A stretch of 64,000 nt of DNA from Qipengyuania flavescens (GCF_029688735.1 NZ_JARULD010000002.1:186001-250000); one strand, 5' to 3'. Shown: positions 1 to 11,419, numbered from the stretch's first letter. The notes: a model not told the origin generated them from the letters alone. Numbers and translations: made by a program.

Positions 1-508
1 CCATCATGTAATCGCTCATGCCGACATCGGGCAGGATGCCTGCGAAACTCGTTTCGAACAACAGGCCCCCGCCGACGAGGCCGGCAGCGGTGTAGACCGA
101 GAAGAACACGACGACGATCAGCGCACTCGCGACCCGCAGGGCGACGGCCTTGTCGGGAAAGCGGTTGGCGAGGAATTCGGGGATGGTCAGCGCATTGCCA
201 TAGCTTTCCGTCTGGGCGCGCAGGCGCGGCGCGACGACGATCCAGTTGACCAGCGCGCCGACGAACAAGCCGATCCCGATCCATGCCTCGACCAGCCCGC
301 TGGCGTAGAGCGCGCCGGGCAGGCCAAGCAGCAGCCAGCCGCTCATGTCCGAGGCACCGGCGGACAGCGCAGCGACCGCCGGCGGCAAATTGCGTCCGGC
401 CAGCAGATAGCCTTCGCTAGTGTCGGTCGAGCGCTTCCAGGCCCACAGGCCGATGGCGATCATGAGCACGAAATAAAGCGCGAGGCTGACGAGTGTTCCT
501 GTTTCCAT
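1..508 (-). CDS. putP: Sodium/proline symporter PutP (N-terminal part, cut by window edge)
   Basis: This is the first ~169 residues of a sodium:solute symporter of the PutP type, which imports proline with Na+ across the inner membrane. The stop codon lies outside the window. The start is the ATG at 508-506. The first helix (LVSLALYFVLMIAIGLWAW) is followed by TSEGYLLAGRNL and then SAGASDMSGWLLLGLPGALY, closely resembling the signature of enterobacterial PutP around the Na+ site. Further hydrophobic helices follow at about residues 55-75 and 100-120. Proline use fits the amino-acid catabolic genes near 20-23 kb, but there is no physical link. PutP is the best match; another member of the SSS family remains possible because only a third of the protein is visible. 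Confidence 0.85.
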   Translation of the reverse strand, partial: METGTLVSLALYFVLMIAIGLWAWKRSTDTSEGYLLAGRNLPPAVAALSAGASDMSGWLLLGLPGALYASGLVEAWIGIGLFVGALVNWIVVAPRLRAQTESYGNALTIPEFLANRFPDKAVALRVASALIVVVFFSVYTAAGLVGGGLLFETSFAGILPDVGMSDYMM

Positions 509-608
509 GCGGGCGCTGGTAACAAACGCAACCGGGATGGTCCACCGCCACTCCGAACCACGGTAGCGACGGGTTGCGCGGGCCACTTCGAGCGGGCAAG
601 CGAAGCGG

Positions 609-1745
609 GTGAAGCTCGACATCTGGCACAATCTGGCGTGGTCTCGATACAAGGGCGCCGTCTTCACCGCGCTAGCGCGGCAGGGGGCTGGTACGGCCGT
701 GGATGTGCATGTAACCCAGATTGCGCTCACCGACAGCCGACGGGCGGCCCTGTCGGACGTGGCGATGGAGCGGTTCGATTATCCGCACGAAGTGCTCTTT
801 CGCGAGAGCTACGAAGAGATCTCCCGACTGATTTTGTATCGCCGCGTTCTGCGCGAAATTTGGCGGAGCAATGCGGATGTTACGATCATACCCGGGGTCG
901 ATCGGCCAGAATACTGGCTGCAGGCGCTGGTTCTTGCGATCCGTGGCCGCAACCGGGCCGTGTTCTTCGATTCCACTCGTTATGATCGTCCGCAAAGGCC
1001 GCTGCGGCGCTTGGCAAAGCGACTGTTTTTCAAGCTGGTGCCGTGGACGCTATCATACGGCGAGCGTTCGCGTGCTTTTGCCATGTCGCTCGGCATCCGA
1101 GCGGAGCGTGCGCTGGTTCGGCCGCAGGCTGCCTATCTCCCAGGGGGGTACGACGCTCGCCATATACCGGCCCAGAGAAAGGAACATGGAGATCCGGGTA
1201 ACCGCGTATTTCTCTACGTCGGTCGGCTCTCGCCGGAGAAAGGGATCGACACGCTGATCGACGCCTTTTCGCAATATCGGTCGGTCGATCCGCAGGCGCA
1301 ATTGCGGATCGTAGGTTCGGGGCCGGAAGAGGCGGCGCTCAAGGCGCTCACCGCAGAGCGCGGCGTCGAGGGTTCGGTCGTCTTCCCCGGCGCGATGCAG
1401 GACGACGCCCTGCAGAAGGAATATCTCCGCGCGACCGCACTCGTCTTGCCCAGCCGTAGCGAGCCGTGGGGGCTGGTCGTGAACGAGGCGCTCCATCACG
1501 GCTGTCCGGTCATCGTGTCCGACCGGTGCGGCTGCGTGCCGGAACTGGTGGCCGGATCGCCTTGCGGGATCGTGGTGCCGGCGGGTGACGCAAGCGCGCT
1601 GGCAAAGGCCATGGCTGAAGCGGCGAGTGCTTTTGCAGATCGAAGCGCGACCGCGCTTCGGTGCCTGGAAAAAATCGCGCCCTATTCTCCCGGTGCCGCA
1701 GCAGCAGCCATCCTGGCGGCCGCGCGAACGATATCGGCGGACTGA
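609..1745 (+). CDS. Glycosyltransferase family 4/1 (GT-B fold)
   Basis: A 378-residue GT-B glycosyltransferase that transfers a nucleotide-activated sugar, probably at the cytoplasmic face of the membrane during glycan or glycolipid synthesis. The C-terminal donor domain is clear: VFLYVGRLSPEKGIDTLIDA (about residue 205) opens the Rossmann half, and SEPWGLVVNEALHHGCPVIV (about residue 285) carries the EX7E motif that binds the donor. The N-terminal acceptor half is less conserved. The start is GTG at 609 with only a weak upstream purine stretch, so the exact start is uncertain. It is divergent from putP, and the next gene on this strand starts about 80 bases later. Substrate and product cannot be read from the sequence. 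Confidence 0.85.
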   Translation: MKLDIWHNLAWSRYKGAVFTALARQGAGTAVDVHVTQIALTDSRRAALSDVAMERFDYPHEVLFRESYEEISRLILYRRVLREIWRSNADVTIIPGVDRPEYWLQALVLAIRGRNRAVFFDSTRYDRPQRPLRRLAKRLFFKLVPWTLSYGERSRAFAMSLGIRAERALVRPQAAYLPGGYDARHIPAQRKEHGDPGNRVFLYVGRLSPEKGIDTLIDAFSQYRSVDPQAQLRIVGSGPEEAALKALTAERGVEGSVVFPGAMQDDALQKEYLRATALVLPSRSEPWGLVVNEALHHGCPVIVSDRCGCVPELVAGSPCGIVVPAGDASALAKAMAEAASAFADRSATALRCLEKIAPYSPGAAAAAILAAARTISAD

Positions 1746-1826
1746 ACTTCGTTAAGGCGGTAAGGCGGCACAATTGCCAGGTCGGCTCATTGAGAGGCTG
1801 AGGTCAATCAACACAGGAGTGCGGCA

Positions 1827-2606
1827 GTGCAGAGGTTTGCAGGAACGACAGTCATCGTAACGGGTTCGTCCTCGGGTATCGGGGAGGGCATCGCGCGGCG
1901 CTTCGCCGAAGAAGGCGCCAATGTCGTGCTCAATTCGCGCAGCCGCGACGATCTGGAGAAAGTCGCGAAAGACCTGGACGGTGACCGGACGCTGATCGCC
2001 GAAGGCGATGTCGGAAAAAGCGAGTTTGCCAAGGACATCATCGGCAAGACCGTCGACCGCTTCGGCGGCCTCGACGTGCTGGTCAACAACGCCGGTGTCG
2101 GCGCCTTCGGCATGCTCGCCGATGCGAGCGACGAGGATATCGACAAGGTGATCGATATCAATGTGAAGGGCGTTCTCTACCTGTGCCGCGAAGCGATCCC
2201 GCACCTCGCGAAGAGCAAGGGTTCGATCGTGAATACTTCGAGCGTGTCGGGCACCGGCGGCGACTGGACCTTGCCGATCTACAACGCGGCCAAGGGCGCG
2301 GTGACCAATCTGACCCGCTCACTGGCCTTGCAGCTCGGCCGCAAGGGCATCCGCGTGAACGCGGTGAATCCTTCCGTCACGCGTTCGGAAATGACTGCCG
2401 AGCTCACGGACAATGACGAGCTGATGAAAGCCTTCATGCGTCGCCTGCCGCTCGGCCGGATCGCCGAGCCCGACGATATTGCCGGGCCGGTCCTGTTTCT
2501 CGCCAGCGACGACGCACGGTTCGTAACGGGCGTAAACCTCGCGGTCGATGGTGGCGTGTCTGCCAGCAATGGCCAGCCCAACTTCATGGCCTATCGCGAC
2601 GAGTGA
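1827..2606 (+). CDS. Short-chain dehydrogenase/reductase (classical SDR)
   Basis: A 259-residue classical SDR, a soluble NAD(P)-dependent oxidoreductase. The cofactor motif is TGSSSGIGEG near residue 12, NNAG lies near residue 90, the catalytic Ser is in the NTSSVSG stretch, and the Tyr/Lys pair is YNAAK. The C-terminal VTGVNLAVDGG is standard for the family. The start is GTG at 1827 behind the ribosome binding site ACAGGAG. The stop overlaps the GTG of the following membrane protein (GTGA at 2603-2606), so the two are translationally coupled. The neighbour gives no clue to the substrate. SDR membership is certain; the specific activity is unknown. Confidence 0.9.
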   Translation: MQRFAGTTVIVTGSSSGIGEGIARRFAEEGANVVLNSRSRDDLEKVAKDLDGDRTLIAEGDVGKSEFAKDIIGKTVDRFGGLDVLVNNAGVGAFGMLADASDEDIDKVIDINVKGVLYLCREAIPHLAKSKGSIVNTSSVSGTGGDWTLPIYNAAKGAVTNLTRSLALQLGRKGIRVNAVNPSVTRSEMTAELTDNDELMKAFMRRLPLGRIAEPDDIAGPVLFLASDDARFVTGVNLAVDGGVSASNGQPNFMAYRDE

Positions 2607-3361
2607 GCGCCGGAGTCCTCGTCACGCTGGCGATGGCGCTGGCCTTTGCGGCGACGCATATCTTCGTCGGCGAACTGCGCTTCCTCGATCGGACCCCGCG
2701 CAGCAAGTGGTTAAGCTTCGCGGGCGGTGTGGCGGTCGGTTATGTGTTCATGCATGTTCTACCCGAATTGGGCGCGCATGCGGCGACGTTCGAATTGGCG
2801 ACCGGCTTCGACGCGACTCTGGCCGAGGGCTTGGTATATACTTTGTCGCTGGCCGGTCTGGCCCTGTTCTACGGTCTGGAACGGGCGCTGGCGGTATCGA
2901 CCGACGAGCGAAGAGCGACGGAGGGTCGCGACCGGCCGCATCACGGCGTATTCTGGCTGCACATCGCCGCGTCTGCGCTGCTGATCCTGGTAATCACCTA
3001 TCTGTTGTCGCATCGCGAAGATACATCGCCGCTAGGGCTGGTGCTCTATTTCGCCGCGATGCTGTTGCACTTCGTCACGGCCGATTTCGGCTCGCGCAGC
3101 GATCACCCCGAACTTTACGATGCGAAGGGGCGCTGGGTGCTGGTCGTCGCCACGCTCGGCGGCTGGGCACTGGGGCGGTTGGTCGAACTGCCCGAGATCG
3201 CCATCGGCTGCCTGTTCGCTTTCCTGGCAGGTGGCGTGATGCTGCTGGTGCTGAAGGAAGAGCTGCCGGAAAACCGGAAAAGCTTTTTCCTGCCGTTTCT
3301 TGGCGGCGTAGTGCTCTACGCCGGTCTGGTGCTGGCCGAGACATACCATGTCTCGGCCTGA
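2603..3361 (+). CDS. Eight-helix membrane protein, weakly ZIP-like
   Basis: A 252-residue polytopic membrane protein. By eye there are eight hydrophobic segments, at about residues 3-21, 33-52, 74-94, 112-133, 138-157, 172-190, 196-219 and 228-248. Helix 2 carries FMHVLPELG, helix 5 has LLHFVTADFG, and KEELPE follows helix 7. Eight helices with His and Glu in the membrane are reminiscent of ZIP metal transporters, but the canonical ZIP helix-4 and helix-5 signatures are not visible, so I do not assign transport of a given metal. The GTG start at 2603 overlaps the SDR stop, implying joint expression. The gene runs convergently into typA with an 11-base gap. Confidence 0.75.
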   Translation: MSAGVLVTLAMALAFAATHIFVGELRFLDRTPRSKWLSFAGGVAVGYVFMHVLPELGAHAATFELATGFDATLAEGLVYTLSLAGLALFYGLERALAVSTDERRATEGRDRPHHGVFWLHIAASALLILVITYLLSHREDTSPLGLVLYFAAMLLHFVTADFGSRSDHPELYDAKGRWVLVVATLGGWALGRLVELPEIAIGCLFAFLAGGVMLLVLKEELPENRKSFFLPFLGGVVLYAGLVLAETYHVSA

Positions 3362-3371
3362 CCCCTAGGCG

Positions 3372-5192
<1,821 letters not shown>

Positions 5193-5451
5193 GGATGTAT
5201 GCTTTCGTTTAGAATGCCGTAACGGCAGGCGCGCCATGCGCCTGGCAATTCGGGCGCGCCCCTAGCGCAGATGCTGCAATGCGGCAAGCATATGCGGTGT
5301 AACGCGAAAGGCACAGTGGCGGAATCGCGTAGGTGCGCGACCGGCTAAATGCTTGAGGTGGCGCGTGCATACGAATATTCGCCGCCCGGCTTGCGTGATT
5401 TTGGGAACTGCGCAGCAGACCAGAATACGTCTTGAGAGAAGAGGACAGTTC
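5193..5451. other. Divergent intergenic region between typA and the TonB receptor gene
   Basis: This 259-base gap must hold the promoters of typA and of the receptor gene. I see no convincing -35/-10 pair. A purine-rich ribosome binding site (GAGAAGAGGA) sits just before 5452. The stretch at 5311-5345 superficially resembles the 5' half of a leucine tRNA but has no matching 3' half. Confidence 0.5.
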
Positions 5452-8130
5452 ATGAAATTCACTACTTTCGGCCGCGTTGCGACCGTTCGTACCGCTCTGC
5501 TGGCCGGTGCCGCTGCGCTTGCCGTTCCGACGGCCGCGAGCGCCCAGGAAGTCGGCGACGACGCCGACATCGGTGAGGCCGAGCCCGAAACCGAAACCGG
5601 CAACGTTATCGTCGTCACCGCGACCAAGCGCCAGCAGACCTTGCAGGAAGTGCCCGTCGCCGTCAGCGTGACCACCGCCGAGACCATCGAGCGCGCGCAG
5701 ATCCGCGACCTCAACGACTTGCAGACGCAGGTGCCCTCGCTTCGCGTGAACCAGCTGCAGAGCTCGGCCAACACCAACTTCCTCATCCGCGGTTTCGGCA
5801 ATGGCGCGAACAATGCCGGTATTGAACCGTCGGTCGGTGTGTTCGTCGACGGCGTCTATCGCAGCCGTACCGCCTCGCAGATCACCGACCTGCCTGACGT
5901 CCAGCGCGTCGAGGTCCTGCGCGGCCCGCAGTCGACCCTGTTCGGCAAGAACGCCAGCGCCGGCGTGATCTCCATCGTCACCAAAGAGCCGGAATTCGAA
6001 TTCGGCGGCTCGGCCGAGCTGAGCTACGGCAATTACGATGCGATAGTCGCCAAGGGTCTCGTCACCGGACCGATCACCGACAGCATCGCGTTCAGCCTTG
6101 CCGGCGGCCTCAACAAGCGCGACGGCTATCTCGAAGACCTCGCCACCGGCAACGACAGCAACGAACGTGACCGCTGGTTCACCCGCGGCCAGCTGCTGTT
6201 CGACAATGGTGGCCCGTTCACCGCACGCTTTATCGGCGATTACGACAAGATCGACGAAATCTGCTGCGGCGTCATAAACCTGCGCCGGAGCGATGCGAGC
6301 AACGCAATTCTCGCACTCGGCGGCCAGATCCCGAACCCGAACGATCCGTTCGCCGACGTGATCTACAACAATTTCGATTCCACCAACGATATCGAAAACT
6401 GGGGCGTCTCGGGCGAGCTGAACTACGAGATCGGCGATTTCACGCTGACCTCGATCACTGCCTACCGCGAATCCACCGCGATCACGGATCAGGATTCGGA
6501 CTTCACCAGCGCCGACCTGATCGGCAGCAACTTCGCCAATGTCGGTCTCGAAACCTTCACGCAGGAACTGCGTGTGGCTGGCGAGATCGGCGATCGCGTG
6601 TCCTTCCTGCTCGGCGGCTTCTACTTCAATGAAGACATCGATCAGCAGAACGCACTGATCTACGGCGAGGATTTCCGCGAGTACGCCAACATCCTGATCG
6701 GCGGACCGGTCACGAGCCCGCCGAACGACTTCGCCGTGCAGCAGCTCGAGGCGACGCTTTCGGCGCTCAACGGCCAGGATTACACCGGCCGGTTCTTCGC
6801 TGCGGGTCAGGGCCTCAACGAAGCCTACACACTGAGCAACGAAGCGCTGTCGATCTTCGGCCAGGTGGATTTCGAGATCCTCGACGGTCTCGTCCTGACG
6901 CTGGGCGCGAACTACACCGACGACAGCAAGGAAATCACCACCAATGTGATTTCGAGTGACGTGTTCTCGGGCATCGACCTCGTCCAGTCGGGCAATACGG
7001 CGATCTTCGCTCAGGCATTTGCAACCACACTCGCTAACTTTGGTATCGACGCCACAGACCCCGCGCAGGTGGGTGCATTCGCTGCGGCCAATCCCGAAGC
7101 ATTCGCGCAGGTTCAGGCTGGCGCACAGGCCTTCGCCGATGCCAACCAGAACAACCCTGCGGTCAACCCGCTGCTGGCGCTGCAGCCGCTGCAGTTCCTG
7201 CCGCCGTTCCTCAATGTCCCGAACAGCGTGGAAGACGGCCAGACCGACGACAGCGACTGGAGCTACACCGCGCGCCTCGCCTACGACATCTCGCCGTTCC
7301 TGAACGTCTACGTGTCCTATGCGACCGGCTTCAAGGCGAGCTCGTTCAACCTGTCGCGCGACAGCCGTCCGCTGGCTGCCGACATTCCCGCTATCGTCGC
7401 GGGCGGCTTCGCTCCGGCGAACCTGCGTCCCGGCTCGCGCTTCGCAGGTCCGGAAGAAACCGAGGTCTACGAGCTGGGCTTCAAGGGTAACTGGGATGTC
7501 CTCTCGGCGAACCTGACGTTCTTCAACCAGCGGATCGAGGGCTTCCAGACGAACCTGTTCACCGGCACCGGCTTCGCGCTGGCCAATGCCGGCCTGCAGG
7601 AAACTTTCGGCATCGAATTCGACAGCGTCGTGCGCGTGTCCGATTCCTTCAGCGTGCTGGCCGCCTTCACCTATCTTGAGCCCGAATATGTCGATTTCCC
7701 GAACAGCTCGATCGGCAACCTGTCGGGCCGCGCGGTCGGCGGCATTTCGGAGTTCACGATGTCGCTCGGCGCGCAGTACGACAAGGAACTGAATGCCAAT
7801 GGCGACCGGCTGATCCTGAACACGAACTTCTATCATGAAGCGCCTGTCCAGATCGCGGACGGCCTGCCGGGCTTCTTCGACCCGCGCAATCCGGCCTCGC
7901 AGGCTGCGGCCTTTGCCGCCGCCGCTCCGTTCCGCCGCCAGGTCGACGAGCTTTCGGCGAGTGCTACCTACTCGTTCGGCTTTGGTCTCGACCTGACCGT
8001 ATGGGGCCGCAACCTGCTCGACGATCGCTACATCACGACGATCTTCGACTCGGTCGCACAGACGGGCTCGATCTCGGGCTACCCGAACCAGCCGCGCACC
8101 TACGGCGTGGCCGCGAAGTTCAAATTCTGA
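5452..8130 (+). CDS. TonB-dependent outer-membrane receptor
   Basis: An 892-residue TonB-dependent receptor that imports a scarce ligand (siderophore, vitamin or carbohydrate) through the outer membrane using ExbB-ExbD-TonB energy. The signal peptide ends at AASAQ (about residue 29). The plug follows at roughly 45-165, starting with NVIVVTATKRQQTLQEVPVA and containing RGFGNGANNAG and VEVLRGPQSTLFGKNASAG. The remainder is a 22-strand-type barrel ending in the usual terminal Phe (AAKFKF). Residues about 516-593 form an Ala/Gln/Asn-rich loop. The ATG at 5452 has a strong ribosome binding site and begins the signal peptide. A hairpin terminator follows directly. The ligand cannot be inferred; there is no adjacent regulator or transporter. 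Confidence 0.93.
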   Translation: MKFTTFGRVATVRTALLAGAAALAVPTAASAQEVGDDADIGEAEPETETGNVIVVTATKRQQTLQEVPVAVSVTTAETIERAQIRDLNDLQTQVPSLRVNQLQSSANTNFLIRGFGNGANNAGIEPSVGVFVDGVYRSRTASQITDLPDVQRVEVLRGPQSTLFGKNASAGVISIVTKEPEFEFGGSAELSYGNYDAIVAKGLVTGPITDSIAFSLAGGLNKRDGYLEDLATGNDSNERDRWFTRGQLLFDNGGPFTARFIGDYDKIDEICCGVINLRRSDASNAILALGGQIPNPNDPFADVIYNNFDSTNDIENWGVSGELNYEIGDFTLTSITAYRESTAITDQDSDFTSADLIGSNFANVGLETFTQELRVAGEIGDRVSFLLGGFYFNEDIDQQNALIYGEDFREYANILIGGPVTSPPNDFAVQQLEATLSALNGQDYTGRFFAAGQGLNEAYTLSNEALSIFGQVDFEILDGLVLTLGANYTDDSKEITTNVISSDVFSGIDLVQSGNTAIFAQAFATTLANFGIDATDPAQVGAFAAANPEAFAQVQAGAQAFADANQNNPAVNPLLALQPLQFLPPFLNVPNSVEDGQTDDSDWSYTARLAYDISPFLNVYVSYATGFKASSFNLSRDSRPLAADIPAIVAGGFAPANLRPGSRFAGPEETEVYELGFKGNWDVLSANLTFFNQRIEGFQTNLFTGTGFALANAGLQETFGIEFDSVVRVSDSFSVLAAFTYLEPEYVDFPNSSIGNLSGRAVGGISEFTMSLGAQYDKELNANGDRLILNTNFYHEAPVQIADGLPGFFDPRNPASQAAAFAAAAPFRRQVDELSASATYSFGFGLDLTVWGRNLLDDRYITTIFDSVAQTGSISGYPNQPRTYGVAAKFKF

Positions 8131-8160
8131 TCGAAGCGATCAGCATCTCGGATGCGGGGA

Positions 8161-8188
8161 AGGGGGCTTTCGGGCCCCCTTTTTCTTT
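8161..8188 (+). terminator. Rho-independent terminator of the TonB receptor gene
   Basis: A perfect 7-bp stem (AGGGGGC, 8161-8167, with GCCCCCT, 8174-8180) and a 6-base loop are followed by TTTTCTTT. It lies 30 bases after the receptor stop and just before the convergent ABC permease stop. Confidence 0.9.
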
Positions 8189-8195
8189 GTCTGCG

Positions 8196-10733
8196 TTATA
8201 GCGCCCTCAATGCCTGCGCGGGTTTCGCTCTCAGCAAGGGGAGCGACGCTCCGAGGGCGAAAGCCAGCACGATGCCGAGGCCTAGGCCAAGGACCGCCAT
8301 GACCTCGCCCCAGTCGGGCAGCCAGTCGAATTCGAACAGCTGCGTGACAACCAGCCAGCCTGCGAAGCTGCCGACAGCGAGTGCGACGATGGCGAGGGCT
8401 CCTGCCAGCGCGACATATTCGATCAGCTGCATGACAAGGATTTGGCGGCGATCTGCCCCGAGGACACGCATGACCACGGTATCGTAAGTTCGCGCCGCGC
8501 GGGCGGCGGCAATCGCGCCGAGCAGGACGGCAAGGCCTGCGAGCACCGCGACGCTTGCGGCAGCGAGCGTGGCGAGACCTACTTGCTCGAGAATCGTGCG
8601 CGCCTGTCCGAGCACGCCGCCCACCTCGATCACCGAGGCGGAGGGGAAGCTGGCGACCAATGCCTGCAACAGCGGCCCGGTTGGCTTGCCTTCGGACAAT
8701 TCGATGGTAGCGGCCAGATTGTGCGGCACATCGGCCAGCGCATTGGGGCTGAGCACGAAGACGTAATTGAACCCCATGCTTTCCCAGTCGATCCGCCGCA
8801 AATTGGAAATCCGTGCCTGTTTTTCGACGCCCAGCACACCGAAAGTCAGCATGTCGCCGATTTCGAGGCCGGCGGCCTCGGCGAATTCCTCATCGACGGA
8901 GACCAGCGGTTCGCCCGCATACATCGGTCCCCACCATTCGCCGGACACGATGCTGTTGCCCTCGGGCACGGTGTCGGCATATGTCAGGCCGCGTTCGCCG
9001 CGCAGCGCCCATGCGCCGTCGGGGATTTCCTCGAGCTCCGAGGTGCGGGTCATTGCGCCTTCCGGGCCGAAGGCGAGGACGGAGCCGCGCAGGGCGGGCA
9101 CGGTGCGCCAGTCGGCCTGCGGATCGGCATCCTCGATCAGGGTTTCGAATTCGGCGATCCGGTCGCGGGGGATGTCGAGCACGAAATAGTCGGGTGCCTG
9201 CTGGGGCACGCGGCTTTCGATATTTCCGTCGATCGCGGATTGCACTGCGGCGAGGAGGACGAAGGCCGACAGGCCAAAGCCGAGCGCGGTCACCAATGCT
9301 CCGGTCGAGCTTCCGGGCCGGTGCAGATTGGCGAGCGCATTGCGCGCAATGGGGTCTTTCGGACGCGGCAATGCGGCGGCAAGCTTGCGGATACCCCAGC
9401 CGAGCAGGGCCAGCAAGCCGAGCAGCACGGCAGCGCCTGCGAGGAAGCCGCCGGACAGCAGCGGCTGCTCCGCCGTCAGCAGCGCCAGCGCCACGATGGC
9501 CGCCAATCCCCCGCCGACAACCAGGAGCGCAACGCGGTCTCGCGCGAGCGGTGCCACCCGGGCGCGCATCAGCGCCATCGCCGGAAAATTGCGCGCTCGC
9601 AACAGCGGCGGCGCGGCGAACACTAGCGCCACAAGCAGGCCGTAGGCCAGCGCCAGCAACAGCGGGCCGGGCGCGACGACGAAACCGGTCGACACGGGCA
9701 GCAGCCCTTCCAGCGCCGTCGCGAGCAACGGCACGATGGCGATTCCCGCGACGATCCCGGCAATGCTACCCACCACAGCCGCTGCGGCGATCTGAAGTGC
9801 ATAAATCCGCGCGATATCGCGGCTCGTTGCGCCGAGGATCTTGAGCGTCGCAATCCCCTGCCGCCGTGCGTCGAGATAGCTGGTCACCCCGCCGCCGATC
9901 CCAATGCCCGCGATGACGAGAGCGGCGAGGCCGACCAGCGTGAGAAATTCGCTCATGCGGTCGATGAAGCGGTCGGTGCCGGGCGCGGCGCGATCGGCGG
10001 TGTCGATGTCGAAGCCGGACTCGGGGAAGCGGGCTTCGATGTCTTCGCGCACGTCCTCCGCATCGCGCAGACTATCGAAACGCACGCGCGTCTTGGTTTC
10101 GTACATAGAGCCGGGCGCGATCAGGCCGGCGCGTTGCGGCAGGTCGTCGGCCACGATGATCGTCGGGCCGAGCTGGAAACCTTCGCCCAACCGGTCGGGT
10201 TCGTCCGCGATCAGCCCGCCGACCGTGACCGTTTCGGTTCCAATCGCGATCGTCTCCCCGACGAAAACGCCCAGCCGTTCGGCCGCTCCGGGGGAGAGCC
10301 AGGCTTCGCTTGCGTCCGGCTGTCCGACCGAGCGGCCGTCCTCCAGCACAAGCTCGCCATAAAGCGGATAGGCGCCGTCGATGGCCTTGAGTTCGATCGG
10401 CGCGGCCTGTTCGCCATAGCGGGCCATAGCCTGCATGCGCGTACCTGCCGAGACGGTGCCATATTCGGCAAGCGCGGCGCTCTCTTCCTCGTTGAGACCG
10501 CGTTGCCACAGTTCGATCTGCAAGTCCCCGCCGAGGAATTGGCGCCCATTGGCCTCCAGCTCCCGCTCGATCGCCGCAGTCAGCGTGCCGATAGCGGCCA
10601 GCGCCCCGGTGCCGAGAAACAGGCACACGAGTAGCAGGCGCAAGCCCCGAAAGCGCGCGTTGAGGTCGCGCCGGGCGATGCGCCAGGCAGTCGACCAGCT
10701 CATCGCTTGCTTGCTTGCCTGCCCGCCACTCAT
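8196..10733 (-). CDS. ybbP: FtsX/MacB-type ABC transporter permease (YbbP-like)
   Basis: An 845-residue inner-membrane permease with two FtsX modules, the permease of a YbbA/YbbP-type exporter. After an N-terminal helix (about residues 28-50) there is a large periplasmic MacB-like domain (about 50-260), an FtsX core of helices at about 265-385, central helices, a second periplasmic region (about 500-710) and a C-terminal FtsX block (about 715-840). The ATG at 10733 overlaps the TGA of the ATPase gene (ATGA, 10730-10733), which fixes the start and shows coupling. The order ybbP-ybbA divergent from tesA mirrors the Escherichia coli locus. Substrate is unknown; lipids or lipoproteins are plausible for this family. 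Confidence 0.88.
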   Translation of the reverse strand: MSGGQASKQAMSWSTAWRIARRDLNARFRGLRLLLVCLFLGTGALAAIGTLTAAIERELEANGRQFLGGDLQIELWQRGLNEEESAALAEYGTVSAGTRMQAMARYGEQAAPIELKAIDGAYPLYGELVLEDGRSVGQPDASEAWLSPGAAERLGVFVGETIAIGTETVTVGGLIADEPDRLGEGFQLGPTIIVADDLPQRAGLIAPGSMYETKTRVRFDSLRDAEDVREDIEARFPESGFDIDTADRAAPGTDRFIDRMSEFLTLVGLAALVIAGIGIGGGVTSYLDARRQGIATLKILGATSRDIARIYALQIAAAAVVGSIAGIVAGIAIVPLLATALEGLLPVSTGFVVAPGPLLLALAYGLLVALVFAAPPLLRARNFPAMALMRARVAPLARDRVALLVVGGGLAAIVALALLTAEQPLLSGGFLAGAAVLLGLLALLGWGIRKLAAALPRPKDPIARNALANLHRPGSSTGALVTALGFGLSAFVLLAAVQSAIDGNIESRVPQQAPDYFVLDIPRDRIAEFETLIEDADPQADWRTVPALRGSVLAFGPEGAMTRTSELEEIPDGAWALRGERGLTYADTVPEGNSIVSGEWWGPMYAGEPLVSVDEEFAEAAGLEIGDMLTFGVLGVEKQARISNLRRIDWESMGFNYVFVLSPNALADVPHNLAATIELSEGKPTGPLLQALVASFPSASVIEVGGVLGQARTILEQVGLATLAAASVAVLAGLAVLLGAIAAARAARTYDTVVMRVLGADRRQILVMQLIEYVALAGALAIVALAVGSFAGWLVVTQLFEFDWLPDWGEVMAVLGLGLGIVLAFALGASLPLLRAKPAQALRAL

Positions 10734-11419
10734 GTGGCGGTGTCGGTGGCGATGCGGCCATCACCCAGCGTCAGCACGCGCGCGCAATGCTCGGCCAATT
10801 CGGGATCGTGGGTGATGACGAGCAGGGTCGCGCCGGTCTCAGCGCGGCGGGCGAACAGCAGATCGACGATCTCGTGGCCAGTGGCCGCGTCGAGATTGCC
10901 CGTCGGCTCGTCGGCGAAAATGAGGTCGGGGCGCGGCGCGATGGCGCGGGCGATGGCCACGCGTTGCTGCTCTCCCCCCGAAAGCTGCGACGGGTAATGA
11001 TCGAGCCGGTGGCCGAGGCCGACTGCCTCGAGCTCCGCCCGCGCGCGGTCCTGCGCGTCCGCCTCTCCCGCCAGCTCCATCGGCGTGGCAACATTCTCCA
11101 GCGCTGTCATCGTCGGCAGCAGGTGGAACGCCTGCAAGACGATGCCGATGGCGCCGCGGCGCGCGTGGGCGAGGGCGTCCTCGTCCATTGAGGCGAAGTC
11201 TTGCCCGGCGACCTTCAGCGTGCCGCCGCTCGCGCGCTCCAAGCCGGACAGGACCGCCATCAACGAGCTCTTGCCCGAACCCGACGGCCCGAGCAGGGCC
11301 ACCGTCTCTCCCCTGGCGATATCGAGATCGATCCCGCGCAGGATTTCGACCGGTGCGGCGTCGCTACCGAGAGTAAGGGACAGGTTGCGGGCTGAAATAG
11401 CGGCTTGAGATGTCGTCAC
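10730..11419 (-). CDS. ybbA: ABC transporter ATP-binding protein (YbbA-like, LolD/MacB family)
   Basis: A 229-residue cytoplasmic ATPase that powers the YbbP-type permease. Walker A is ALLGPSGSGKSSLM, the ABC signature is LSGGEQQRVAIARAI, and Walker B with the catalytic Glu is LIFADEPTGNLD. The His switch is ITHD. The subfamily is that of LolD/MacB/FtsE exporters. I prefer the GTG at 11419 (TTSQAAISARNLSL after the initiator); another GTG at 11452 would add 11 residues, and neither has a good ribosome binding site. The stop overlaps the permease start. It is divergent from the esterase gene, so a shared promoter region lies at about 11420-11466. Confidence 0.9.
   Translation of the reverse strand: MTTSQAAISARNLSLTLGSDAAPVEILRGIDLDIARGETVALLGPSGSGKSSLMAVLSGLERASGGTLKVAGQDFASMDEDALAHARRGAIGIVLQAFHLLPTMTALENVATPMELAGEADAQDRARAELEAVGLGHRLDHYPSQLSGGEQQRVAIARAIAPRPDLIFADEPTGNLDAATGHEIVDLLFARRAETGATLLVITHDPELAEHCARVLTLGDGRIATDTAT

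Noticed and set aside
5311..5345. Leucine tRNA-like stretch (GTGGCGGAAT...GTAG-TGCGCGAC)
   Set aside because: It resembles the D-arm side of tRNA-Leu, but no T-arm, no acceptor pairing and no CCA end follow at the right distance.
5209..7836. Very long open frame antisense to the TonB receptor gene
   Set aside because: A by-product of high GC third positions in the receptor gene; no domain or ribosome binding site, and it overlaps the start of typA.
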